From contig CBCXVS010000330.1 in NCBI GenBank assembly GCA_965178525.1, forward strand, positions 1 to 7,581: a stretch of DNA of 7,581 nt, in the 5' to 3' direction. Source of the DNA: CBCXVS01 sp965178525. Lineage in GTDB: Bacteria; Tectomicrobia; Entotheonellia; Entotheonellales; Entotheonellaceae. Of this stretch, positions 1-7,100 are shown one piece after another. Each line of letters begins with the position of its first letter. Positions within the stretch are counted from its first letter, which is position 1. The notes beneath the pieces were generated by a model. It was not told where the DNA came from and searched no databases. It saw only the letters and a program-made list of their open reading frames with translations. A program made the position numbers and the translations under genes.

Positions 1-308
1 AAGGTCAATTCGTTTCAGGCTTTTGAGTTTTTATTTCAACAAGTTGTCGCCGAATCACGGGAGGAACTTCGGGCTAAGACGACAGATGCGCTCAACATTC
101 TTGACCGGCTGATTGGTGATGAGACGGATATGCGGCAGATGATTGCTGAGGAAACCTTGAACGCGCACGTGGCCCGGGTCTCACGCAGCAGAAATTGGCT
201 GCCTTGGTCGGCACCAAACAACCTGTGATCGCCCGACTCGAAGATGCAGACTACGAAGGGCACGCGCTCTCCATGCTGCAACGTATGGCGTCAGCACGGG
301 GTGGATAA
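1..308 (+). pseudogene. XRE/HigA-type antitoxin remnant, frameshifted by an internal deletion
   Basis: Frame 1 from the window edge reads TTDALNILDRLIGD and then MIAEETLNAHVAR (ending at 177). This is the N-terminal signature of small XRE-family antitoxins or regulators, usually about 95-100 residues and paired with a RelE/HigB-like toxin. From 177 the homology continues in frame 3 as GLTQQKLAALVG, TKQPVIARLEDADYEGHALS and MLQRMAS, the DNA-binding helix-turn-helix, ending at TAA 306-308. In intact relatives about nine residues (an LIYEARTKA-like stretch) lie between VAR and GLTQQ; they are missing here and the frame changes. Frame 1 itself stops soon after (TGA at 226-228). A GGGAGG Shine-Dalgarno-like site at 59-64 has no ATG, GTG or TTG at normal spacing, and the first in-frame ATG (130) lies inside the conserved region, so the start is either lost or outside the window. 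The C-terminus (SARGG) also diverges. No toxin gene is visible. The family match is confident; inactivity is inferred from the frameshift. Confidence 0.75.
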
Positions 309-334
309 AGGGGTGAGGATGGCGGGCAAGGATG

Positions 335-355
335 AAGGGCAGCCCTTGGGGTTTT
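335..355 (+). terminator. weak terminator-like hairpin between convergent genes
   Basis: AAGGG (335-339) pairs with CCCTT (343-347) around a 3-base loop and is followed by GGGGTTTT (348-355). It sits in the short gap between the antitoxin remnant (+) and the end of the 2H phosphoesterase (-), where a terminator is expected. The stem is only 5 bp and a competing pairing (CAAGG 328-332 with CCTTG 344-348) exists, so this is a weak call. Confidence 0.2.
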
Positions 356-365
356 GCGGCAATTC

Positions 366-1043
366 TCATCGCGGAGCGGTCAAGAAACCGATTTTACATC
401 GGGTGTCGTACGCTTCGCGGCATAATGCATGGTGCTCACTCACAGGGGTCGTGGCATCAAACGAGACCAACTCCAAAGCCTCGGGCTGAATCACGATCGG
501 CGGCAAAGAACGCCACCGATCCATCACCTCGGCGATTGGTCCTGTGGGGAGAGAGGCTAAAAAATGCCCGAGCGTGATATGCGCCACGAAGGGTTTGAAC
601 CGCACTTCCGCCTGTCCATCCGCTAAGATCGCGCGAATGTGTTTGGTGGTTTCCGTCATATCATGCGCATAGAGAAAGGGTCCGGTGAGAAAACAACCCG
701 CACCGCCGACACGCAATCGCGGCGCCGGAAAGGCACAGCCCTGAAGGCGTTGGGCTTGCCTCGCGAGCAGCGATTCTTCGACATCATCGTTTCGGACGCG
801 CTGCACGGACAGAAAACCGGATACAAACACGGTGATATGTAAGTGCTGTACCGGAAGCACCTCCACGACCGCCTGGACGCTGTCGAGGATCCGGTCGCGT
901 CGTTGGAGAAGCTGACGATCATCCACGTGATACATCCACACACAATACGTCTTGCGCCCGCGGTGCCACTGCGCCATGGCCGCGGCTTCCGGCGCCAGCG
1001 TCCTCGGTCCGTTTATGAATCGTTGCCAAATGGAATCAGCCAT
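366..1043 (-). CDS. 2H phosphoesterase superfamily protein (LigT / 2'-5' RNA ligase-like)
   Basis: This 225-residue protein carries both signature tetrapeptides of the 2H phosphoesterase fold: H69-I-T71-V in HLHITVF, and H155-I-T157-L in VAHITLG. Spacing and length are normal for the family. The early WHRGRKTYCVWMYHVDD segment (26-42) resembles the first strand of bacterial members. The family opens 2',3'-cyclic phosphates or makes and breaks 2'-5' bonds in RNA or nucleotides in the cytoplasm; the substrate cannot be read from sequence. The ATG at 1041-1043 is the first start after an in-frame TGA three codons upstream (GTG TGA CCG ATG), but no good Shine-Dalgarno precedes it. A start at Met23 (975-977) would keep both motifs but cut close to the conserved WHRGR; it too lacks a ribosome-binding site. 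The gene lies 139 bases downstream of the permease gene on the same strand. No partner such as an RNA-repair operon is nearby, so its role is open. Confidence 0.85.
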   Translation of the reverse strand: MADSIWQRFINGPRTLAPEAAAMAQWHRGRKTYCVWMYHVDDRQLLQRRDRILDSVQAVVEVLPVQHLHITVFVSGFLSVQRVRNDDVEESLLARQAQRLQGCAFPAPRLRVGGAGCFLTGPFLYAHDMTETTKHIRAILADGQAEVRFKPFVAHITLGHFLASLPTGPIAEVMDRWRSLPPIVIQPEALELVSFDATTPVSEHHALCREAYDTRCKIGFLTAPR

Positions 1044-1182
1044 CGGTCACACGTTATCTCATGCCACGTCTCAGACGAGTCAAGCCCTTGAACTGTTGAC
1101 CGGTTAAGCGTAGCACGGATGCGGACAGGATACGAGCCGGCATGAGACGTCCTAAGTCGGACTCATCGCCTTGGGTTTATGG

Positions 1183-2952
1183 TCAAAATGGCCACACAAT
1201 CGGCGCGAGTCCGACGGTCACAGCCCACAGGAGCAGATTTAGAGGCACGCCAAAGCGCAGGTAATCGGTGAAGTGATACCCGCCCGGGCCATAAACCATG
1301 AGGTTGGTTTGATAGGCAATGGGGGTAGCGAAACCGCATGAAGACGCAATCATTAAGGCAATCATGAAGGGCATGGGGCTTATGGCGAGCGTCGTTGCGG
1401 TTTCCAAAGCGATCGGAAACATGAGAACAGCTGCCGCGTTGTTCGTCATGACATTGGTAAACAGCATCGTGACGCTGTAAACCAGAGCTAATGCCGTCCA
1501 CGGATTGTCGCCGGCCAAGCCGAGGAGCGCACCGGCAATGGCGATCGCGGCGCCGCTATACTGTAAGGCCTGCGCCATACCGAACGCGGCTGCGATCACC
1601 ACGAGCACTTGCAGGTTGACACTGCGCCGCGCGCTAGGACCTGAGCAACATCCCGTCAGCACCATCAGACCGGCTGCAAGCATGACGGCGTTGAGCATAG
1701 GCAGCCACTGAAAGGCCGCGACGGCGACCATGCCAAGCAAAATCGCTACCGCGATCCAGGCCCGCCCGTGACGTGGCAGCGTCGCATCCTCCACACGGCT
1801 GACGAGATAAAAATTCCGGCTATTCCGGTGCACTGGGACGAACCACGGATGGGCTTCCAACAGCAGCGTATCTCCTGCACGCAGGACAATGTCTCCGATC
1901 TTTTGGTGCAACCGCTCCCCATTGCGGGCCACGGTAATCACCACCGCCTGGTACACGTTGCGGAAGCGTCCGTCCCGGATCGTCTGACCCACAAGAGGAC
2001 ACAATGACGACACCACGGCCTCAATCAAGCAACGATTCTCACGCGGACCGGTGAGCCTGAAGAGTTGATTGGTGGCAGGAATTAAACCTCGCACTCGTTG
2101 CAGATCGACCACCGATTCGACCACCCCGACAAATACCAGTTGATCATCCCCCGCCAGCCGCTCCTGGGGCGATACGGCTGCCAGCACCTGATCGTCGCGA
2201 TGGATTTCCACGAGGTATACGCCGGGTAGATGGCGTAAACCGGCCTGTTCGATCGTCTGGCCGACCAATGCGCCCCCTGGCTCTACCAACATCTCTAGGG
2301 TGTATTCCTTCGGGTCGTCCAAGGCACTCATGACGGGCCGCCTCTCCGGCAGAAACCAGCGGCTACACAGAAGCATAAACCCCACACCGGCCAGGGCACA
2401 CGGCAGTCCGACCCAGGCGATATCGAAAAGCCCCAGGCGTGGTATGTTGGGAAGCTGGGCTAATAAGCTGCTAATCAGTAGATTGGTGCTGGTGCCGATC
2501 AGCGTACAGGCGCCGCCAAGAATAGACGCGTAGCTCATAGGCATGAGCAACTTCGAGACCGAGAGCTTATACCGGCGCGCCCAATCGTCCACGACCGGCA
2601 GGAGCATCGCAACCAACGGCGTATTATTGAGGAAGGCGCTCATCACTACAACGGGTAACATGAGGTGGACTTGTGCGCGGAAAACCGACTGTGGCCGGCC
2701 GAGTAAGCGCTGTACCAGGAGGCTCATCCCACCGGTCTCACGCAGCCCCACCGCCACGATGAACAATAGCCCTACCGTAGGCATCCCTTCATTGGCAAAG
2801 CCCGCTATGGCTTCGGTGGGGGTCAGCACCCGTAACGTTACCAAAAGGGTTAAGCCGCCACACATAATGATATCCGGTCCAACCCGAGTGCTGGCTAAAA
2901 GGCCGAATACCAACCCCATGACACCGAGTGTCACCCATGCTTCCCAGCCCAT
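1183..2952 (-). CDS. SLC13/DASS-type permease with two RCK_C (TrkA-C) domains
   Basis: This 589-residue inner-membrane transporter belongs to the ion transporter superfamily. An N-terminal membrane half (about 5-200) contains FLNNTPLVAMLLPVV (NNTP at 109-112) and GTSTN (153-157). The C-terminal half (about 397-587) contains the matching TNNAAAVLMFPIA (from 503) and ATPIAYQTN (542-550). These inverted-repeat hairpin motifs hold Na+ and substrate in the SLC13/DASS fold. Between the halves is a cytoplasmic stretch of about 195 residues with two tandem RCK_C-like domains, about 215-290 (GGALVGQTI...DDQLVFVG) and about 306-372 (CPLVGQTI...AGDTLLLEA), as in many bacterial sulfate or dicarboxylate permeases. 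RCK_C domains usually bind small regulatory ligands. Substrate is undecided between sulfate and C4-dicarboxylates; a fumarase remnant upstream on the same strand leans weakly to the latter. An in-frame GTG six bases upstream (2956-2958) is possible, but the AGGAG at 2958-2962 overlaps it and is correctly spaced for the ATG at 2950-2952. The gene appears intact. Confidence 0.85.
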   Translation of the reverse strand: MGWEAWVTLGVMGLVFGLLASTRVGPDIIMCGGLTLLVTLRVLTPTEAIAGFANEGMPTVGLLFIVAVGLRETGGMSLLVQRLLGRPQSVFRAQVHLMLPVVVMSAFLNNTPLVAMLLPVVDDWARRYKLSVSKLLMPMSYASILGGACTLIGTSTNLLISSLLAQLPNIPRLGLFDIAWVGLPCALAGVGFMLLCSRWFLPERRPVMSALDDPKEYTLEMLVEPGGALVGQTIEQAGLRHLPGVYLVEIHRDDQVLAAVSPQERLAGDDQLVFVGVVESVVDLQRVRGLIPATNQLFRLTGPRENRCLIEAVVSSLCPLVGQTIRDGRFRNVYQAVVITVARNGERLHQKIGDIVLRAGDTLLLEAHPWFVPVHRNSRNFYLVSRVEDATLPRHGRAWIAVAILLGMVAVAAFQWLPMLNAVMLAAGLMVLTGCCSGPSARRSVNLQVLVVIAAAFGMAQALQYSGAAIAIAGALLGLAGDNPWTALALVYSVTMLFTNVMTNNAAAVLMFPIALETATTLAISPMPFMIALMIASSCGFATPIAYQTNLMVYGPGGYHFTDYLRFGVPLNLLLWAVTVGLAPIVWPF

Positions 2953-2957
2953 GTACA

Positions 2958-2962
2958 CTCCT
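2958..2962 (-). promoter_or_regulatory. ribosome-binding site that sets the permease start
   Basis: Read on the minus strand, AGGAG lies five bases before the ATG at 2952-2950. It overlaps the alternative GTG at 2958-2956, which therefore cannot be served by it. This is why the shorter 589-residue product is chosen. Confidence 0.6.
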
Positions 2963-3070
2963 GTCTGTAATTGCGTCGAAGCGAAAAGAGGCTTGACCGG
3001 CTTACCTCGCCTGAGCCGTTGAGTTCTCTACTATGTTAGTGGAAAGAAAAAAGATGCAGCTGATGTTGTC

Positions 3071-3102
3071 CGGATATTTAAGTGTATCCAAGATCACGGA
3101 TA
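3071..3102. promoter_or_regulatory. three alternating CGGATA/TATCC half-sites upstream of the permease
   Basis: CGGATA occurs at 3071-3076 and 3097-3102, with the inverted half TATCC at 3085-3089 between them. The latter two form an inverted repeat TATCC-N8-GGATA, and the first two form another with an 8-base AT-rich centre (TTTAAGTG). The cluster is about 120-150 bases upstream of the permease ATG, in the most AT-rich part of that gap, where a promoter and operator would be expected. No convincing -35/-10 pair could be assigned. An operator is an inference from symmetry and position; chance is possible for 5-6 base units. Confidence 0.25.
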
Positions 3103-3157
3103 GGGGTGGAGCGGCGTGAGGCGGCTGGGACACGTCGGAGGTAGACGACTTCATGAC

Positions 3158-3197
3158 GGCCGCGCCCAGGGCGGAAGAACATCGCCCGGGCACGGCC
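3158..3197 (-). terminator. strong GC hairpin just after the fumarase remnant
   Basis: GGCCGCGCCCAGG (3158-3170) pairs with CCCGGGCACGGCC (3185-3197) over 13 positions, with a 14-base loop. Eleven pairs are Watson-Crick. The other two (3163/3192 and 3168/3187) are C-A mismatches in plus-strand RNA but G-U wobbles in minus-strand RNA, so the structure is continuous only in a minus-strand transcript. It begins 14 bases after the fumarase stop codon, a normal place for a transcription terminator or mRNA 3' end stabiliser. No U-run follows, so intrinsic termination is uncertain. Confidence 0.45.
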
Positions 3198-3210
3198 TGC
3201 GGGCCATGGG

Positions 3211-3616
3211 TTAGGCTTCGTTGCCCAGCCGGATCAGAGGTTGTGGGCGCTGTGCCGCCAGCTCGGCGTAGAAATCCTTGCCTTCATGATTCACGACTGT
3301 AAACGCGGGAAAGTCTTCAACTTCAATACGCCAGATCGCCTCCATACTGAGGTCTCCATATTCCAGGACTTCGACTTTCTTGATGCTATATTCGGCCAAG
3401 CGGGCAGCGGGACCGCCAATGGAGCCAAGATAAAATCCCCCGTAGTTGGCACAGGCATCTCGTACCTGCTGCGAGCGATTCCCCTTGGCCAACATCACCA
3501 TGCTCGCGCCGTGACTCTGGAATAAGTCCACGTAGGAATCGTTCATTGCCGGACGTGGACAAATCATCCAGACAATGACAACTGGCAAGCTTCACGGTCT
3601 TCAGGGTGAATTCCGC
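3211..3616 (-). pseudogene. class I (Fe-S) fumarate hydratase remnant, 5'-truncated and internally deleted
   Basis: Class I fumarases interconvert fumarate and malate with a 4Fe-4S cluster and are normally about 500-550 residues. The lower part (3211 to about 3546) encodes the complete C-terminal end: SYVDLFQSHG, MLAKGNRSQQV, GGFYLGSIGGPAA, MEAIWRIEVEDFPAF and TAA at 3211-3213. The upper part (about 3541-3616), in another frame, encodes AEFTLKTVKLAS and then LDDLSTSGNE, which matches the middle of the enzyme (AETNLKTVKLAS...YYDELPTEGNE in E. coli FumA, from memory). In intact enzymes about 170-180 residues separate these blocks, including part of the Cys-bearing cluster region. Here they meet near 3541-3547 and the frame shifts. 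Upstream, a TGA directly precedes the GCG at 3616-3614 and no further fumarase sequence is recognisable. An ATG-less or alternative-start ORF to 3588 could express about 125 residues (a C-terminal domain fragment), but it would lack the catalytic cluster domain. Confidence 0.85.
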
Positions 3617-3738
3617 TCATACTTTCTTACCGTTAAAGCTTTGTTATCCCCCCTCCGATAGATGTCTCAAAACTCACCACGTATCCAGGCTACTCAACAC
3701 ACCACTTGGGCAATCCCATACTTTACTGGAATGGTCCT

Positions 3739-4161
3739 ATGCTGCATCACACGATTTCCACAGTTATATACGTCCTATTGCTGCTTGTCTCTCCGACCCT
3801 TGCTACAGATGAGTATACCTCCCCGGAAACCGTCGCCGGCGCCCGCACCATCGATACAGCCCAGGCCAAAGCGCTATTTGATCAAGGGGTTGTCTTCGTC
3901 GATATGCGGGCCGATGCCGATTGGGAGGCGGGGCGTATTCCCAATGCCATCCATCTGGAATTGCTGCACACCGTGTTTACGCAACCCGCATTGAGCAAGA
4001 TGATCGACAACAACCAGCAGGTCGTTATCTATTGTAACGGCTCGAAATGTCCGCGGAGTTCAACGGCTGCGGCGCAATCGAGCACGTGGGGTTTTACCAA
4101 TGTCCATGACTTTCGTCTGGGCTTTCCCGCCTGGCAAGCTGCAGGCCATGCGATCGAGTAA
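3739..4161 (+). CDS. periplasmic single-domain rhodanese-like sulfurtransferase
   Basis: The 140-residue product begins with a signal peptide (hydrophobic ISTVIYVLLLLVSPTLA at 6-22, likely cleavage after LA22 before TDEY). One rhodanese domain follows (about 35-140): VVFVDMRADADWEAG at 51-65, GRIPNAIHL at 65-73, and the active-site loop YCNGSKCPRSS at 98-108 with Cys99, Cys104 and Arg106. The CNGxKCxRS form is common in single-domain exported rhodaneses. These enzymes move sulfane sulfur through a persulfide on the loop cysteine; Cys99 is the expected nucleophile, and the physiological donor and acceptor are unknown. An in-frame TTG at 3706 would add 11 residues in front of the signal peptide, so the ATG at 3739 is preferred. 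Only a weak GGA at 3728-3730 serves as ribosome-binding site. The kinase gene begins 26 bases after its stop, which implies one transcript and a possible role in signal generation or maintenance for that sensor (inference). Confidence 0.88.
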   Translation: MLHHTISTVIYVLLLLVSPTLATDEYTSPETVAGARTIDTAQAKALFDQGVVFVDMRADADWEAGRIPNAIHLELLHTVFTQPALSKMIDNNQQVVIYCNGSKCPRSSTAAAQSSTWGFTNVHDFRLGFPAWQAAGHAIE

Positions 4162-4187
4162 GGATCGCAACCTCAGCGGAGGGTAGG

Positions 4188-7100
4188 ATGACGCTGCGGA
4201 CACGCTTGATCTTGGTCGCGCTCTCTTCAACGCTCGTCGTGACTGTCCTTCTAACGACGGCCGGTTATCTCGCACAACATGCAACCGACGAGCAATTGCG
4301 CCACATGGCCATGGCCAGTGATACCTTGCGCTGGCAGCAGGTCATCTCCAGCCAGCTGGATCGTATGCAGGCCGCCATGTTCGGCTTGACGCGGAATCAT
4401 GCGGCCCTGCGCGCCCTTCGGCACGGTGACACAGCCCGGTTGGCCACAAGCGTTCGGCCAACCTACAATCGTCTCAGTACCTCTCGTATTCTCACCAAAC
4501 TCTATGTCACCGATGCGGCCGGTACCGTGCGGTTTGCTGCGCCACAGATGCATCCTACCACAACGATACCCGCCGTGGAGTTGACAACCTTATGGGATGG
4601 CAAGGTCACACGCGGGATGGTTCGCGACCATGACGGTGCGCTCGTGGCGTTCTTTGCCTTTCCACTCTATGTGCGCGGCACGGCCGGACCCGTTGGTATC
4701 GGCATATTCGCCCGTGACCTCCAAGCCGCTATAGAAGATTTCAAACGTGATTATAGTATGGAAGCGTTCGTCCTCCAGCCGGACGGCTCTTACGCGTACG
4801 CCACGCATTCGACCGCACTGCCGCCTCTTACCCTCCCCGTACCGCAACTGGGGCAGTCATCCGTCGAAACGATGCGACTGGACAACAAAGTTTGCTCGAT
4901 CACCATCTCACCCTTATCCGATATATCCGGCACTCCTCAAGCTCATCTTGTCAGCCTCAAAGACAGCACCGCAAGCTATATCCATCAACGCCTCATCCGG
5001 TATTTCACCTACAGTATCGCGGCAGGCGGTATCCTGCTCTCTCTCGTCGGTCTCTCGTGGTATGTACATCGCGCCTTGCATCCCCTGAAAGCCGCGATCT
5101 CTACCATGCATGCCATCGCGGAAGATCAGGGCAGCATGAGCCGCGATATCGAGAACAATGTCTTCATGGAAATGCGACACCTGTCGGCGAGTCAGCAGTC
5201 GACAGACGAGATGACGGCCCTGGTGACAGCCTTTCAGCGCATGATCGAAAAACGCCAGCATGCCGAAATGGAAAATGAGCGTTTGCTTGCCGAGGCCGAA
5301 GCGGCCAATCGCGCCAAGAGCGAGTTCCTGGCCAACATGAGTCACGAAATTCGCACGCCGATGAATGGGGTCATCGGCATGACGGGCCTCTTATTGGATA
5401 CCAACCTATCTTACGAGCAGCAAGAATATGCGCAAACGGTACACCGTTGCAGTGCAACCTTGCTCACGCTCATTAACGATATCCTCGACGTTTCAAAAAT
5501 CGAGGCTGGAAAGCTAGAACTCGAATTCCTCGATTTCGAGCTCCGCAACACGGTGGAGGATGCGCTCGAATTACTCGCCGAGCAAGCCGCGAGCAAGCAA
5601 CTGGAACTGGTGGCGATGATGCATGCAGACGTGCCGCACCGGGTAGCGGGCGACCCGGTGCGACTCCGCCAGATTCTTACCAATTTAGTCGGGAACGCCG
5701 TGAAGTTTACGGAAGCAGGCGAAGTCGTCGTGTATGCCATGCTTGGCGAGGAGACGGGGCAGGATGTCTTGATCCGGTTTGAAGTGAACGATACCGGTAT
5801 CGGTATACCGCCCGAGATCCAGGACCAGCTATTTCAAGCATTTTCCCAGGCGGATGGCTCCACAAGCCGCAAATACGGCGGTACCGGTCTCGGCTTGGCC
5901 ATCTCGCATCAACTTGCCACGATGATGGGCGGCGCCATCGGCGTCGACAGTATCCCTGGCGCTGGGAGTAGGTTCTGGTTTACCATGCGTCTCGCCAAGC
6001 CCTCATCCCCCAGCAATACGGCTTCCTCCACGACGCCGGCACTCCACGGCGTACGTGTGCTCTGTGTTGACAACAACGCCGCCAATCGCACCTTTTTGGA
6101 AACCGTACTCAGCACATGGGGCATGCAGGTCGATTGTGCTGCGGATGGCTCGCAAGCTCTGAAGCAATTACGCGCCGCACAACGCGAAGCCGCCCCCTAT
6201 GTTTTAGTCATCCTGGACGATAATCTTCCAGGGATGGATGGCATGGCTGTCACCCGCGTGATTCAATCCGACCCCGCCTGGCAGGACACGCGGCTGATTA
6301 TGTTGAGTTCCTTGGGTCGTCGAGGACACGGTCAAGAAGCGCAAGATATGGGTATCGCGGCGTACCTGAGCAAACCGATCCGGCAATCGCACCTCTACAC
6401 ATGCATTACGACCGTGATGAGCCTGTCCACCGCCGCGCCTCCAACGGCGTTGGTCACCCAGCATCGCCTGACCGAGGAACGTCTTCAAATACGAGCGCGT
6501 ATCCTGGTGGCTGAGGACAATACGGTGAATCAAAAAGTCGCGGTGCGTATACTCGAAAACCTCGGCTGCCGCGTCGATGTGGTCAGCAACGGACGAGAAG
6601 CCATTGATGCCGCGCGCCATTTCCCTTACGATTGCCTCTTCTTAGACTGTCAGATGCCCGAAATGAATGGCTATCAGGCCACCGCGGCCATTCGGACGCA
6701 TGAGCGCCAGACAGGCCTGCACATGCCCATCGTCGCCATCACGGCCAACGCCATGCAAGGTGACCGCGAGAAGTGTCTCGCGGCAGTCATGGACGATTAT
6801 GTCAGCAAACCCATACGGGCAGAGGCGTTAAAAGCGATGGTACAGAAGTGGACGCCGGCATCCTGTCATACCTTCTCAGATGAAAAGATCGGCCGAACGC
6901 CAGCATCGCTCACCACCTCACCGTCAGTTTGTCCGTCTCCCCCGGCCCTGCACGCCGAAACGTTCGCGGCTCTAAAAGAACTCGGCCACGGCGAGGAGGC
7001 AACCTTTGTTGCCGAAATCATTGATGTTTTTATACAAGATGCTTTAACCTATCTCGACACCTTGCATCACGCTGCGGCCACAGATGACGCCGAGGCGCTA

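Noticed and set aside
2543..3022. 159-codon open frame on the plus strand over the permease gene start
   Set aside because: It is antisense to the conserved membrane domain of the permease, has no ribosome-binding site, and its basic, Thr/Pro-rich product resembles nothing known.
3002..3193. 63-codon minus-strand frame between the permease and fumarase remnant
   Set aside because: No homology is recognisable, it overlaps the GC hairpin, and no ribosome-binding site is visible.
3706..3738. TTG start extending the rhodanese by 11 residues
   Set aside because: It would place polar residues before a complete signal peptide; the ATG at 3739 gives a standard signal peptide.
4914..5345. 143-codon minus-strand frame inside the kinase gene
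   Set aside because: It lies wholly within a clearly coding plus-strand gene with conserved domains; composition explains the open frame.
6204..6620. 138-codon minus-strand frame inside the receiver domains
   Set aside because: It is antisense to conserved receiver motifs, with no recognisable product.
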